From: an uncultured Oscillibacter sp.
GTDB taxonomy: Bacteria; Bacillota; Clostridia; Oscillospirales; Oscillospiraceae
Direction: 5' to 3'
Length of the DNA: 64,000 nt
Assembly: GCA_947382875.1 (NCBI GenBank)
Contig: CANDBG010000002.1
Coordinates: forward strand, 22,495 to 86,494
Shown here: positions 40,314 to 50,248 of the stretch, in pieces
How positions within the stretch are numbered: position 1 is the stretch's first letter
Layout of the letters: the number at the start of each line of letters is the position of its first letter
The notes under the pieces: model-generated
What the model was told of the DNA's origin: nothing
The model's database searches: none
The model's input: only the letters and a program-made list of their open reading frames with translations
Position numbers and translations under genes: made by a program

Positions 40314-40826
40314 ATGCTTCCATGGATTCTTGGAATTGCGCTGGTAATCTGCATTTGCTGTACGGTATTATATGCGGTCTCGATTTTCCGAACGCCGAAG
40401 GGAGTCCGAGCTTCCCTGAAGACGAATCCGCCGGCCCCGGCCAGTTTGACCCGGAAGCCGGGCGCCCTGACGTACGTCGACGGAATGGACAGCCATGATT
40501 TTGAGCGTTTTTGCGCGGAACTGCTGGAACGTTCCGGGTATCAGCAGGTTCATATGATGCAGGGTTCGGACGGCCAGGGAGTGGATATCGTTGCGGTAAA
40601 GCGCGGTCTGCGGTATGCGTTTCAGTGCAAGCGGTATTCTTCCAAAATCGGGAACGAGGCCGTTGAGCAGGTGCATGCGGGACAAATGCTGTATAGCTGT
40701 TCCGTAGGCGTGGTGATTACAAATAACTATTTTACGACCGGTGCGAAACAGGCGGCCCGTGCAGCAGGCGTTGAGCTTTGGGACCGGGATGTTTTGAGCG
40801 ATAAAATCGCCCGGCTGGACAAATGA
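40314..40826 (+). CDS. Membrane-anchored Mrr-like restriction endonuclease-fold protein
   Basis: 170 residues from ATG 40314 with GAGGAGG 8 nt upstream. A single N-terminal membrane helix (residues 2-22) is followed by a linker and a PD-(D/E)xK nuclease domain of the Mrr_cat type (about 60-170): DSHDFERFCAELLERSGY, then the active-site core GSDGQGVDIVAVKRG and YAFQCKRY (Asp ... Gln-x-Lys), and a C-terminal GVVITNNYFTTGAKQAA. Mrr-like domains cleave modified or foreign DNA, but small membrane-tethered forms are widespread with unclear roles. It is a single gene, ended by a terminator. Confidence 0.85.
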   Translation: MLPWILGIALVICICCTVLYAVSIFRTPKGVRASLKTNPPAPASLTRKPGALTYVDGMDSHDFERFCAELLERSGYQQVHMMQGSDGQGVDIVAVKRGLRYAFQCKRYSSKIGNEAVEQVHAGQMLYSCSVGVVITNNYFTTGAKQAARAAGVELWDRDVLSDKIARLDK

Positions 40827-40836
40827 TATAAAAAGA

Positions 40837-40871
40837 CGGACAGCCGACGACGCCGGCTGCCCGATTTTTTT
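40837..40871 (+). terminator. Terminator of the Mrr-like gene
   Basis: CGGACAGCCG / CGGCTGCCCG with one mismatch, followed by seven T. It touches the stop of glgP. Confidence 0.8.
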
Positions 40872-43299
40872 ATTTGTGCGGTACGTGCCAGATGTTTTCC
40901 GCATACTCTGCAACGGAACGGTCTGCCGCAAAAATGCCGCTTCGGGCAATGTTGTGCAGGCTCATACGGTTCCAATGCAGCGGGTCCGCGTAGGTCTCCA
41001 CCATCCGCCGCTCTGCGTCGCAGTAGGCCGCGTAATCCGCCAGAAGCAGATATTCGTCGGCCGGGCCGCCGCCGGAGCTCAACAGCAGACGCTGATACAG
41101 ATCATCGTAAGAAATGCCGTCCCGGAAGCCGGCCCGCAGCGCGTCCATTGCACGCCGCAGATTCGGGTCATGGTTGTAAATGCGCTGAGGCACATAGCCC
41201 TCCCGTTTCAGATTCTCCACCTCATCCGCGTGGAGCCCGAAAAGGAACATATTTTCGTCGCCCAGAACCTCGTGCATTTCTACGTTTGCGCCGTCCAGGG
41301 TACCCACCGTCAAAGCGCCGTTCATCATGAACTTCATGTTGCCGGTGCCGCTGGCCTCTTTGCCGGCGGTGGAAATCTGCTGGCTCACTTCGCTGGCGGG
41401 CATCAGCACTTCCGCCAGGGAAACCCGGTAGTTTTCCAGGAAGACCACTTGCAGCTTATCCTTGCAGATCGGATCATGTTCAATCTGATCCGCCAGGGAG
41501 TTGATCAGCCGGATAATCCGTTTGGCAACCTCGTAGCCCGGCGCGGCTTTTGCGCCGAACAGGAAGGTATGGGGCTGCTGGATCACATTCGGGTCGTCCC
41601 GCAGTTTTTGATACAGGGTGATAATATGCAGGACGTTCAGCAGCTGCCGCTTGTACTCGTGCAGACGCTTGGACTGTACATCGAAAATGGCGTCGGGGTT
41701 CAGAATCACGCCGCGGCTCTTTTTTGCGTGGGCGGCAAAGAGCACCTTGTTCTCATGCTTGATCTCCGCCAGACGCTTCAAAACGCTTGTGTCATCGGCG
41801 TAAGCGTCCAGCTTCTGGAGATTCGAGGCGTCGGACAGATAGGCGTCGCCGCCGGTCAGGTCTTTCAGCAGGGCGTCGAGACCGGGGTTGATCTCACTCA
41901 GCCAGCGGCGGTGATCAATGCCGTTGGTGACGTTCTGAAACTTTTGCGGTTCCATCCGGTAAGCGTCGCGGAAGACGTCCTGCTTCAAAATGTCGGAGTG
42001 AAGCGCGGACACGCCGTTGACCGCCATGCCGCCCGCGATGCACAGGTTGGCCATCCGGACCTCGCCGCCCCAGACGATTGCCATTTTCTCGGTTTTGGCC
42101 GGATTGTAGTTGTAGTATTCCTCAACCTTCCGCTGCCAGCGGTTGGAAATTTCCTGAATAATCTGCCAGATACGGGGCAGACGGCGTTCCATCAGGGTCT
42201 GGGACCAGCGCTCCAGGGCTTCCGCGAGAACGGTGTGGTTTGTGTAGGCCACAGACTGCGTGGTAATGCTCCAGGCTTCGTCCCAATCCATGCCCGCGTC
42301 GTCAATGAATACGCGCATCAGTTCGGGAATGACCAGCGTAGGATGGGTGTCGTTGATTTGAATGATATTCTTTTCATGGAAATTCTTCAGCGTACCATAG
42401 GTATCCAGGTGCTTGGTGCAAATGGACTGGATCGTAGCCGACACAAAGAAGTACTGCTGCTTCAGACGCAGAGATTTACCCTCGGTGTGATTGTCCTCGG
42501 GATACAGCACTTTTGCAATGGCTTCCGCCATCGCCTTTTCCTCGGTGGCCTTGAGGTACTCGCCCCGGCCAAAGAGACTCATGTCCAGGGGGGTGGTCGG
42601 CACGGCGTCCCACAGCCGCAGAACGTTTACATGTTCTGTGTTGTAGCCGGCGATTTCCATGTCGTAAGGCACCGCCAGCACCGTGGTAGCGTTTTCATTG
42701 ACGGTGTGCAGGTGTCCGTCAGCCCAGAATTCCCGCACCGTGCCGCCGAAAGAGACGTGCTGCGCTTCGGCGGGTTTGGGAATCAGCCATGCTGCGCCCA
42801 GATCTTTCCAGTGATCCGGCAGCTCTACCTGCTGGCCTTCCACGATCTTCTGCTTGAAAAGACCCAGCTCGTAGCAGATGGAATATCCCGTGGCAGGAAT
42901 TTCCAGGGTGGTCATGGAGTCCAGGTAGCAGGCCGCCAGACGGCCCAGGCCACCGTTGCCCAAAGCGGCGTCCGGCTCGACTTCGAAAACGTCGCCGGCC
43001 TTGAAGCCCAATTCCTCCAGGGCCTCCCTCAGCTGGGGCAGAATGCCCAGGTTGTAGGCGTTTTTCATCAGACTCCGGCCCATCAAAAATTCCATGGACA
43101 GGTAGTGAACCTGCTTTTGACGGTTCAGGCGGGTCCGTTTCCGGGTCTCCACTTCCCGCAGGGCCATTACGTCCCGCAGCACCAGCGCGCTGGCGCGCAT
43201 GATTTCGCCGTCAGTAGCTTCGTCGGGGGCCTTGCCGAAGTTGGTCATCAGCTTGGCCGTCAGAGTATCTTTCAAAGTTTGTGTTGTAAATGCTGTCAT
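40870..43299 (-). CDS. glgP: Glycogen phosphorylase
   Basis: Releases glucose-1-phosphate from glycogen with phosphate. 809 residues, full family length. Hallmarks: YLSMEFLMGRSLMKN, AALGNGGLGRLAACYLDS, INDTHPTLVIPELMR, and the pyridoxal-phosphate site EASGTGNMKFMMNGALTVGT (PLP lysine in NMKFMMNG). The start has GAGGAG 5 nt upstream. It is last in the glycogen cluster, 25 nt after glgA, so synthesis and breakdown enzymes share a transcript. Confidence 0.97.
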   Translation of the reverse strand: MTAFTTQTLKDTLTAKLMTNFGKAPDEATDGEIMRASALVLRDVMALREVETRKRTRLNRQKQVHYLSMEFLMGRSLMKNAYNLGILPQLREALEELGFKAGDVFEVEPDAALGNGGLGRLAACYLDSMTTLEIPATGYSICYELGLFKQKIVEGQQVELPDHWKDLGAAWLIPKPAEAQHVSFGGTVREFWADGHLHTVNENATTVLAVPYDMEIAGYNTEHVNVLRLWDAVPTTPLDMSLFGRGEYLKATEEKAMAEAIAKVLYPEDNHTEGKSLRLKQQYFFVSATIQSICTKHLDTYGTLKNFHEKNIIQINDTHPTLVIPELMRVFIDDAGMDWDEAWSITTQSVAYTNHTVLAEALERWSQTLMERRLPRIWQIIQEISNRWQRKVEEYYNYNPAKTEKMAIVWGGEVRMANLCIAGGMAVNGVSALHSDILKQDVFRDAYRMEPQKFQNVTNGIDHRRWLSEINPGLDALLKDLTGGDAYLSDASNLQKLDAYADDTSVLKRLAEIKHENKVLFAAHAKKSRGVILNPDAIFDVQSKRLHEYKRQLLNVLHIITLYQKLRDDPNVIQQPHTFLFGAKAAPGYEVAKRIIRLINSLADQIEHDPICKDKLQVVFLENYRVSLAEVLMPASEVSQQISTAGKEASGTGNMKFMMNGALTVGTLDGANVEMHEVLGDENMFLFGLHADEVENLKREGYVPQRIYNHDPNLRRAMDALRAGFRDGISYDDLYQRLLLSSGGGPADEYLLLADYAAYCDAERRMVETYADPLHWNRMSLHNIARSGIFAADRSVAEYAENIWHVPHK

Positions 43300-43324
43300 G
43301 AATTCTCCTCACCCTGCCGGTGAA

Positions 43325-45193
43325 TTACTTCCCGGCAGTTCCTTTTTTGCTGGTCCCCTTTTTGGTGGTTTTCTTCGTGGTTTTCGTGGCTGTTTTAGTG
43401 GTTTTCTTTGCGGTTTTTTTCGCGGCCTTTGCCTCTTTTTCCGTTTCAGACGGAGCTTCCGTTACAGGCGTTTCCTCCGCGGACGTTTCAGCAGCAGGGG
43501 ACTCCTCCACAGGTGCTTCCGCGACAGGTGTTTCTTTTACGGGAGCCTCTGCGGCGGGAGCTTCCTCAACCGGTTCTTCCGCAGAAACCTCCGCGGAAGT
43601 TTCCTCAAAAGGGGATGCAGTTTCCTCCACAGCCGGTTCTTTGACCGAAATCGCGGCAGCGGCTTCCTCCGCCGGCGCAGTGACAGGCGCTTCTGCTTCT
43701 TCAACGGCCTCGGGCTGTTCCGTGGCCCGGGAGGAGTTTTCGTGGGAGGGCGGCCACTCCATACCCGTAATGGTCGCATAGATGCGCAGGTATTCCCGTG
43801 CGCTCCGCGCCCAGCTGAAATCACACTTCATCGCCCGTTCGCGCAGGCGCTCAAAGACGTCGGGATAATCCTTGTAAAGATATACCGCTTCCCGGATGAC
43901 ATACAGCATGTCGCCGCTGGAATAATTGGCGAAGGTGAAGCCGGTGCCTACGCCGCGCCAGGATTCATGAGGCTGAACGGTATCTTTCAGGCCGCCGGTC
44001 TCCCGCACGATGGGAACCGTACCATAACGCATGGCGATCATCTGGCTCAGGCCGCAGGGTTCGCTCTTGGAGGGCATGAGGTAGAGGTCCGCGCCGGCGT
44101 AAATCGCCATGGATAAATCCTCATTATAGTCCAGCTGCACGGACATCCGGCCCGGGTACTGCTGCGCCGCCCAGCGGAAAAAATCTTCGTATTTCTGGTC
44201 GCCCTTGCCCAGAATCACCAGCTGAATCGGGAGGTCCATCATATCATGAAGTACCTCACAAATCAAGTCCAAACCTTTGTGAGACACCAAACGGCTTACC
44301 AGAGCCAGGATAGGCGTATCTGGTTCTTCCCGCAGACCAACCCGCTTTTGCAGCGTGATTTTGTTGACCGCCTTGCCCGTCATATCCTCCGCCGAGTAAT
44401 TTTCGGCGATCCGGGAATCGGTGCGGGGGTCGTACAGCCTCATGTCAATGCCGTTCAGCACGCCGGACAGCTTTTCCGAACACTGCTGCATGATGCTTTC
44501 CATACGATGGGCGAAATAGGGCATTTTCAGCTCGCTGGCATAGGTCGGGGAGACGGTGTTCACTGCGTCGGCGCAGAGGATGGCCCCTTTGAGCAGATTC
44601 AGGTCGCCGTCCATCAGCAGGGTACCATCCTTCACCCAGCCCGCGTCCAGGCCGAACAGGTCGCCCAGTACATAGGGGTTATACCGGCCCTGGTACTCAA
44701 TGTTATGAATGGTCAGCACGGTTTTGATGGAACGATAGCGCTCATCCCGAACGCCGTCGTCCTTCAGGTAAACCGGCACCAGGGCGGACTGCCAGTCGTT
44801 GCAGTTAACGACGTCGGGCCAGAACTTCAGGTGGTCCAGCATTTTCACCACGGCCCGGGAGAAAAAGCCAAAGCGTTCGCCGTCGTCCGAATGGCCGTAC
44901 AGCTCCCCGCGGGAATAATAACGTTCGTTGTCCAGGAAATACCACGTCACGCCGTCCCGTTCCAGGGAGAACAGACCGCAGTAGATATGCCGCCAGCCCA
45001 GGTCTACATAATCAAAGCACTCAAATGTAAGCTGGTCGCCGAACTTTTCCTTTACCATCTGATACAGCGGCAAAATAACTGCCACTTCCGCACCCTGCTT
45101 GGCCAGGGAGGGGGGCAGAGAACCGGCCACGTCGGCCAGGCCGCCGGTTTTGCAGAAAGGCACCGCCTCACTGGTAACATACAGAATTTTCAT
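43325..45193 (-). CDS. glgA: Glycogen synthase with long charged C-terminal tail
   Basis: Transfers glucose from ADP-glucose to growing alpha-1,4-glucan (GT5). Residues 1-485 are a normal GlgA: MKILYVTSEAVPFCKTGGLADV with the KTGGL ADP-glucose loop, NCNDWQSALVPVYL, and SKSEPCGLSQMIAMRYGTVPIVRETGGL read in parts. Residues 489-622 are an extra tail not found in typical GlgA (about 475-490 residues). It is first rich in Pro, Ala and Glu (about 95 residues), then a strongly basic Lys/Thr/Gly end with repeats such as KKTTKTATKTTKK, like histone H1 or polyion tails. Its promoter is separate from glgBCD. Tail function is unknown. Confidence 0.95.
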   Translation of the reverse strand: MKILYVTSEAVPFCKTGGLADVAGSLPPSLAKQGAEVAVILPLYQMVKEKFGDQLTFECFDYVDLGWRHIYCGLFSLERDGVTWYFLDNERYYSRGELYGHSDDGERFGFFSRAVVKMLDHLKFWPDVVNCNDWQSALVPVYLKDDGVRDERYRSIKTVLTIHNIEYQGRYNPYVLGDLFGLDAGWVKDGTLLMDGDLNLLKGAILCADAVNTVSPTYASELKMPYFAHRMESIMQQCSEKLSGVLNGIDMRLYDPRTDSRIAENYSAEDMTGKAVNKITLQKRVGLREEPDTPILALVSRLVSHKGLDLICEVLHDMMDLPIQLVILGKGDQKYEDFFRWAAQQYPGRMSVQLDYNEDLSMAIYAGADLYLMPSKSEPCGLSQMIAMRYGTVPIVRETGGLKDTVQPHESWRGVGTGFTFANYSSGDMLYVIREAVYLYKDYPDVFERLRERAMKCDFSWARSAREYLRIYATITGMEWPPSHENSSRATEQPEAVEEAEAPVTAPAEEAAAAISVKEPAVEETASPFEETSAEVSAEEPVEEAPAAEAPVKETPVAEAPVEESPAAETSAEETPVTEAPSETEKEAKAAKKTAKKTTKTATKTTKKTTKKGTSKKGTAGK

Positions 45194-45290
45194 AAAGCTA
45201 CTCCTTCTCCGTAATAAAAGAAAACATGATCCGTCCCTCCGCGCCAGGAGGGGCTGTTCGCCGGAAGGCCCGGCGCAGGTTCAACATCAT

Positions 45291-45319
45291 AGAATACCAG
45301 ATTTTGCAGGAAACGTCAA
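45291..45319 (-). promoter_or_regulatory. Internal promoter of glgA-glgP
   Basis: Minus strand TTGACG, 17-nt spacer, TATTCT, about 98 nt before the glgA start. Confidence 0.8.
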
Positions 45320-45388
45320 CCATTTCACGGGACGGCGGCAAAACGCCGCAGAAATCCGGCCTCTGAAAAATACCGCCCTTCAGAAACG

Positions 45389-45420
45389 AGGAAAAAGGGG
45401 GACGGCTGTCCCCCTTTTCC
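45389..45420 (-). terminator. Terminator/attenuator between glgD and glgA
   Basis: GGAAAAGGGGGAC / GTCCCCCTTTTTCC on the minus strand, loop AGCC, immediately after the glgD stop codon. With the following promoter it splits the cluster into glgBCD and glgAP. Confidence 0.75.
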
Positions 45421-46533
45421 TCATACGCGGCTGCCTTTTGCCAGAACAATGGGGTAGGTAGAATGCCCCATCAGCGTCCGGTCGGGGAGAATTTCTACCT
45501 TTTTATCCGTAATCACATAGGAGAGCTGCGCGTTGCGCCGCACAACCGTCCCCTTGAACAGTACGCAGTTGCGCACCACCGCGCCCGGCTCCACCACGAC
45601 GCCCGTACAAAGCACAGAGTTTTCCACCACGCCCTCAATGGAGCATCCGTCGGCCATCAGCGAATTGACGCACCGGCCGCCTGCGCCCACATAAGACGGC
45701 GCACGGTCACTGCCCTTGGCCCGCACGGGACGTTCCGGCGTGAACAGCTCTTTCCGGATCGCCGGATTCAAAAGCTGCATACTCCGGTCATAGTATTCCT
45801 GCACGGAACGAATCTGCGCGGCAAAGCCGTTCCAAATGTAGGTGCGCAGATTGAGCGTGTCCTTTTTGGCAAGAAGCACGTCGCGCCGCCAGCTGAATTG
45901 ATCCTTCGCCTTGCAGTCGTCCACCAGCTGCTTGAGCAGGGCGGTGGAGAGGATGTAGACTTCCAGGCCCCGATATCCCCGGGGAGTGTTCAGCTTGTAA
46001 AGAACCTGCGTGACGCGGCCGTCGTCGGATTTTTCGAAGTACGTGCCGTTTTCCGTGGCAAAGCTGTCGTTGCCGCAGACGACGGTGATATCCGCGCCGG
46101 ATTTGATGTGGTTCGCGTAAATGTCCGCCAGAGGCAGGTTTGCAACCAGATCGCCCTCCATCATGACGACATAGCCCTGACGGATGGTGTCCAGATAGCT
46201 GCGCACGTTGGCCAGGGCCTCCATTTTGCCCCGGAAGGGCATAACGCCCCAATTCTGCTGATAGTTGAAGGGAGGCAGCAGCCGCAGGCCTCCGCGTTTG
46301 CGGGACAGGTCCCAGTCCTTGCCGGTGCCCAGGTGGTCCAGCAGGCTCTGGTATTGACCGTGAAGCACGATGCCCACGTCGGTGGTTCCGGCGTTCACCA
46401 GGGTGGACAGGCTGAAGTCTACCGTACGGAAGCGGCAGCCGAAGGGCATGGAGGAGGCGGAACGAATTTCGCCCAGCTCCCGCAGATCGTTGCGGCGTTC
46501 ATAGGAAAAAATGATACCATGCAGTCCGTTCAT
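45421..46533 (-). CDS. glgD: Glucose-1-phosphate adenylyltransferase subunit GlgD
   Basis: 370 residues, the second, non-catalytic or weakly catalytic subunit of the Firmicute ADP-glucose pyrophosphorylase, which modulates GlgC. It keeps the nucleotidyltransferase fold ([26 protein letters not shown]-like [12 protein letters not shown]) but the N-terminal GGxGxRL pyrophosphorylase loop is replaced by [14 protein letters not shown], as expected for GlgD. The C-terminal left-handed beta-helix has [22 protein letters not shown]. It overlaps glgC by four bases. Confidence 0.93.
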   Translation of the reverse strand: MNGLHGIIFSYERRNDLRELGEIRSASSMPFGCRFRTVDFSLSTLVNAGTTDVGIVLHGQYQSLLDHLGTGKDWDLSRKRGGLRLLPPFNYQQNWGVMPFRGKMEALANVRSYLDTIRQGYVVMMEGDLVANLPLADIYANHIKSGADITVVCGNDSFATENGTYFEKSDDGRVTQVLYKLNTPRGYRGLEVYILSTALLKQLVDDCKAKDQFSWRRDVLLAKKDTLNLRTYIWNGFAAQIRSVQEYYDRSMQLLNPAIRKELFTPERPVRAKGSDRAPSYVGAGGRCVNSLMADGCSIEGVVENSVLCTGVVVEPGAVVRNCVLFKGTVVRRNAQLSYVITDKKVEILPDRTLMGHSTYPIVLAKGSRV

Positions 46534-47738
46534 TTCTTGGAGACCTCCTTACCGTTGCTGTCCAGCATCTTGCCGGGCGCAACGTTCATACCTTCCGACA
46601 GCTCGCACTGCGGCCCGAGCACCGTCAGGCCCCAGCCATCGGGATAATCCTCCGGCTTGCCGCCCACATGACAGCCGGGACCGATGCGGCAGTCCTCACC
46701 CAGAATGGCGTATTCCACCACAGCGCCCGCTGCGATTTTCACGCCCGGCAGAAGCACGGAATAACTCACCCGCGCGCCCTCGGCGACGTCCACGTTGGGG
46801 GACAGGACGGAGTTTTCCACCACGCCTTCCAAATCGCTGCCGCGGTTGAATGCGCTGTGGGTCACGGTGGAACGGGGGCCTAAGTACGCCGCCGCTGCAT
46901 TGACGGAACGGGCATAAATCGGCCAGGATTTGTCGTGCAGGTCCAGACCGCTCTCCGGAGACAGCATATCCATGTTGGCGTCCCAGAGGGATTCCAGGGT
47001 TCCCACGTCCTTCCAATAGCCGTCGAAGCGGTACGCGGCCATTTTTTCCTGGTTGTTCAGCATGGCGGGGATGACGTTTTTGCCGAAGTCGTTCTCGGAA
47101 TTGGGATTGTTCTCGTCGTCGACCAGGTACTGACGCAGCACCGGCCAGGAGAACACATAAATACCCATAGAAGCCAGATTGCTCTTGGGTTCCTTCGGTT
47201 TTTCAGCGAACTCGGTAATCATGTCCTGCTCGTTTACGCTCATGATGCCGAAGCGGGACGCCTCGTCCCAGGGCACTTCCATGACGGAGATGGTGCAGGC
47301 GGCCTCCGTCTCCTTGTGCCGGGCGATCATGCCGGCGTAATCCATCTTGTAGATGTGGTCGCCGGACAGGATGATGACGTAATCGGGATCATACATGTCC
47401 ACAAAGCCTTTGTTCTGGTAAATGGCGTTTGCGGTGCCTTTGTACCAGGTGCCGCCATCGCTGCCCTGGTAGGGCGGGAGGATGTGAACGCCGCCGGTGC
47501 TGCCGTCCAGGTCCCAGGGCTGGCCGCTGCCGATGTAGCTGTTCAGCTCCAGGGGGCGGTACTGCGTCAGGACGCCAACGGTGTCAATACCGGAATTGGT
47601 GCAGTTGGAGAGGGGAAAGTCGATGATGCGATACTTGCCGCCGAAGGGAACGGCGGGCTTTGCCATGTCGCCTGTGAGGACGTACAGACGGCTGCCTTGT
47701 CCTCCAGCCAGCAGCATGGCAACACACTCTTTTTTCAT
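46530..47738 (-). CDS. glgC: Glucose-1-phosphate adenylyltransferase catalytic subunit
   Basis: Makes ADP-glucose from ATP and glucose-1-phosphate, the committed step of glycogen synthesis. 402 residues with [29 protein letters not shown] (read in parts; GGxGxRL loop, KPAVPFGG), [15 protein letters not shown], and [14 protein letters not shown], followed by the C-terminal beta-helix ([18 protein letters not shown]). It overlaps glgB upstream and glgD downstream by four bases each, so the three are co-translated. Confidence 0.97.
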   Translation of the reverse strand: MKKECVAMLLAGGQGSRLYVLTGDMAKPAVPFGGKYRIIDFPLSNCTNSGIDTVGVLTQYRPLELNSYIGSGQPWDLDGSTGGVHILPPYQGSDGGTWYKGTANAIYQNKGFVDMYDPDYVIILSGDHIYKMDYAGMIARHKETEAACTISVMEVPWDEASRFGIMSVNEQDMITEFAEKPKEPKSNLASMGIYVFSWPVLRQYLVDDENNPNSENDFGKNVIPAMLNNQEKMAAYRFDGYWKDVGTLESLWDANMDMLSPESGLDLHDKSWPIYARSVNAAAAYLGPRSTVTHSAFNRGSDLEGVVENSVLSPNVDVAEGARVSYSVLLPGVKIAAGAVVEYAILGEDCRIGPGCHVGGKPEDYPDGWGLTVLGPQCELSEGMNVAPGKMLDSNGKEVSKK

Positions 47739-49771
47739 GTCTTGTCCAGCTCCTTTTTCAACTGTTTTTTCGCTCTGGGCTTTCTGGGGGTTTTAATTGC
47801 TTCGGCCAGCGATTTCTTGGAGGATTCCTCCTCGGCAGGAACCGTCTTGACCGCTTTGGGAACTTTGACCTTGACCACCTTGGGTTTGGGGAATTTGCCC
47901 TCGCCCCGCAGGAACACTGCGCCAAAGGCGGGAATCCGGATGGCGACGGAATACTCCTTGCCGTGGGACTCCACAGCCTCCACCGGCACCGGCTCCTGGT
48001 CGCCGAAGCCGTCGCCGCCGTACTCCGGCGCGTCGGTGTTGAACACGGGGGTATACTGCCGCCGGGCCGGCACGCCCAAACGATAACCCTCGTAAGTATT
48101 GGGCGAGAAGTTTACCGCGCACAGCAGTTCGCGGCCCTTTTTGTCCTTGCGGAGAAATACGACCACGTTGTTATGGTTGTCGTCCACGACGAGCCACTCG
48201 AAGCCCTCCCAGCTGAAGTCGATCTCCCACAGGGCGGATTCCTTTTTATAGAAGGCGTTGGCCTCCTTGAAGAAGCGGTGAATCTGCTGATTTTCCTCGT
48301 TTTCCAGGAGATACCAGTCCAGAGGCTCCTTGTCGTTCCACTCATGCCACTGGCCCAGTTCCGCGCCCATAAACAGGAGCTTTTTGCCGGGGTGCGCCAG
48401 CAGGTAGGCGTAGAACCCGCGGGTACAGCGGAGCTGGTTTGTGTAATCGCCGGGCATTTTGCCTACAACCGAACCCTTCATGTGAACCACTTCGTCATGA
48501 GAGATCGGCAGCACAAAGTTTTCAGAGAAGGCATACATCATGGAGAAGGTGATATCCTTGTGATGGTCCTGACGGAACCAGGGGTCGAGCTTCAGGTAGT
48601 GGCACATATCGTTCATCCAGCCCATATTCCACTTGAGGTTGAAGCCCAGTCCGCCGATGTCCGCCGGACGGCTGACCATCGGCCACGCGGTAGATTCCTC
48701 CGCAATCATCATGACGCCGGGATTCACGCTGAACGCCATGGCGTTCAGCTCGCGCAGGAAGTCGATGGCTTCCAGGTTTTCGTGTCCGCCGTACTTGTTG
48801 GGGGTCCAGGGGCCGCCCTGACGGTCGTAGTCCAGGTAGAGCATCGAAGCCACGGCATCCACCCGCAGGCCGTCGATGTGGCATTCCTCCAGCCAGAAAC
48901 GGGCGGAGGAGAACAGGAAGCTCTTGACTTCCGGGCGGCCGTAGTCAAACACGCGGGTACCCCAGGAAGCATGTTCCCACTTGTTGGGGTCGCTGTACTC
49001 GTAGCAGCAGCCGCCGTCGAACTGGTAAAGACCGTGCGCGTCCTTGCAGAAGTGGGAGGGCACCCAGTCCAGAATGACGGAGATGCCATTTTTATGCATA
49101 TGGTTCACGAACCAAAGGAAGTCCTTCGGCGTGCCGTAGCGGGATGTCGGGGCGAAATAGCCGGTGCATTGATAGCCCCAGGAGCCGTCAAAGGGATGCT
49201 CCAGGACGGGCATCAATTCGATGGCGGTATACCCCATTTCTTTTACGTAGGCGGCCAGCTCGGCAGCCATGGTGCGGTAGTCGTAAAAATCGCCGTTCTC
49301 ACGCTTGCGCCAGGAGCCGAGATGCACCTCGTAAATGTTCAGGGGGGATTCGTAGACCGGATGCTTGGCCTGCTTTTCCCGGAACGCCTTGTCCGTCCAG
49401 TGGAAGCCCTCGATGTCGTAGAGCTTGCTGGCGGTAGCGGGCCGGGTTTCGGTGTGGAAGCAGTAGGGGTCCGTTTTCAGATGAACTTCCCCGTCCGCGC
49501 CGGTAACGGCGTATTTGTACGCGTCGTATTCTTCCAGCCCGGGGAGGAAGCCTTCCCAGATTTCACCCTTCTGCGTCAGGGGGTCTGCCTCAGGGGCCCA
49601 TGCGTTAAAGTCTCCGACGACAGAGACAGCCTGGGCATGAGGCGCCCAGACGCGGAACGTCCAGCCCTTGGCGCCTTTTTTTTCCGCCGGGTGCGCGCCG
49701 AACCAGCGCCAGCCGTCGGTGAGGGCGCCGGAATGGAACTGCTGGGCCGGGTCGATTTTCGTTCTTGCCAT
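47735..49771 (-). CDS. glgB: 1,4-alpha-glucan branching enzyme with basic C-terminal tail
   Basis: Introduces alpha-1,6 branches in glycogen (GH13). 678 residues: an N-terminal CBM48-like part ([20 protein letters not shown]), the catalytic barrel with [10 protein letters not shown]-type [27 protein letters not shown] (nucleophile Asp), [10 protein letters not shown] (acid/base Glu) and [13 protein letters not shown], then the C-terminal beta domain. The last about 55 residues ([15 protein letters not shown] ... [16 protein letters not shown]) are a Lys-rich tail beyond the normal end. It is first in the cluster, with a strong promoter about 180 nt upstream. Confidence 0.96.
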   Translation of the reverse strand: MARTKIDPAQQFHSGALTDGWRWFGAHPAEKKGAKGWTFRVWAPHAQAVSVVGDFNAWAPEADPLTQKGEIWEGFLPGLEEYDAYKYAVTGADGEVHLKTDPYCFHTETRPATASKLYDIEGFHWTDKAFREKQAKHPVYESPLNIYEVHLGSWRKRENGDFYDYRTMAAELAAYVKEMGYTAIELMPVLEHPFDGSWGYQCTGYFAPTSRYGTPKDFLWFVNHMHKNGISVILDWVPSHFCKDAHGLYQFDGGCCYEYSDPNKWEHASWGTRVFDYGRPEVKSFLFSSARFWLEECHIDGLRVDAVASMLYLDYDRQGGPWTPNKYGGHENLEAIDFLRELNAMAFSVNPGVMMIAEESTAWPMVSRPADIGGLGFNLKWNMGWMNDMCHYLKLDPWFRQDHHKDITFSMMYAFSENFVLPISHDEVVHMKGSVVGKMPGDYTNQLRCTRGFYAYLLAHPGKKLLFMGAELGQWHEWNDKEPLDWYLLENEENQQIHRFFKEANAFYKKESALWEIDFSWEGFEWLVVDDNHNNVVVFLRKDKKGRELLCAVNFSPNTYEGYRLGVPARRQYTPVFNTDAPEYGGDGFGDQEPVPVEAVESHGKEYSVAIRIPAFGAVFLRGEGKFPKPKVVKVKVPKAVKTVPAEEESSKKSLAEAIKTPRKPRAKKQLKKELDKT

Positions 49772-49950
49772 AGTAACCTCCGTGAATAGCCGGGACGCCA
49801 GCGGGGGCTGCTGGATGCAAGCGCCGCAGCTGCCGCTTTTTGCGGCGAAGCGGCCCGCCGTTTTCCGAGAGCGTCCCCATGGACGCCCCGTCCGTCCGCG
49901 CTTCCCATACCCGCGGCGGACATTTTCGTTGCATCAGGTTATTTCATGTT

Positions 49951-49979
49951 ATTATACTTCTTCTGGAAATTATCGTCAA
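49951..49979 (-). promoter_or_regulatory. Promoter of glgBCD
   Basis: Minus strand TTGACG, 17-nt spacer, TATAAT. The leader of about 170 nt up to glgB is G+C-rich and contains no gene that I can support. Confidence 0.85.
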
Positions 49980-50149
49980 GAATAGGACTGTCGAAAAAAG
50001 GGCGTGCTTTTAGTGTAATTCCCCAAAAGTTCCTGGGACATATTCAAACAAATTGTTTGTTTTTGTCTGATTTGGCAAAGAAACGCACGAATTTTCTGTG
50101 ATTTTGACAAGGCTTTCACGAGAGGGTAATCGATTTCGTGAATCCTGCC

Positions 50150-50178
50150 TTGCGTTGCATCCGGGAGGGTGTTATAGT
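50150..50178 (+). promoter_or_regulatory. Promoter of the TSUP transporter gene
   Basis: TTGCGT, 17-nt spacer, TATAGT, ending about 70 nt before the start. A TTGACA at 50104 with a weak TAATCG -10 is an alternative. Confidence 0.65.
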
Positions 50179-50248
50179 AGGGTGCGGGCAGGGGGTCGGA
50201 ACCGTTTTTCTGCCCGATTCATTATCCATTTTTCAGGAGGTCTCGTAC

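Noticed and set aside
40876-43323. Plus-strand open frame of 815 codons opposite glgP
   Set aside because: Complete glycogen phosphorylase is on the other strand; the frame is a codon-bias shadow.
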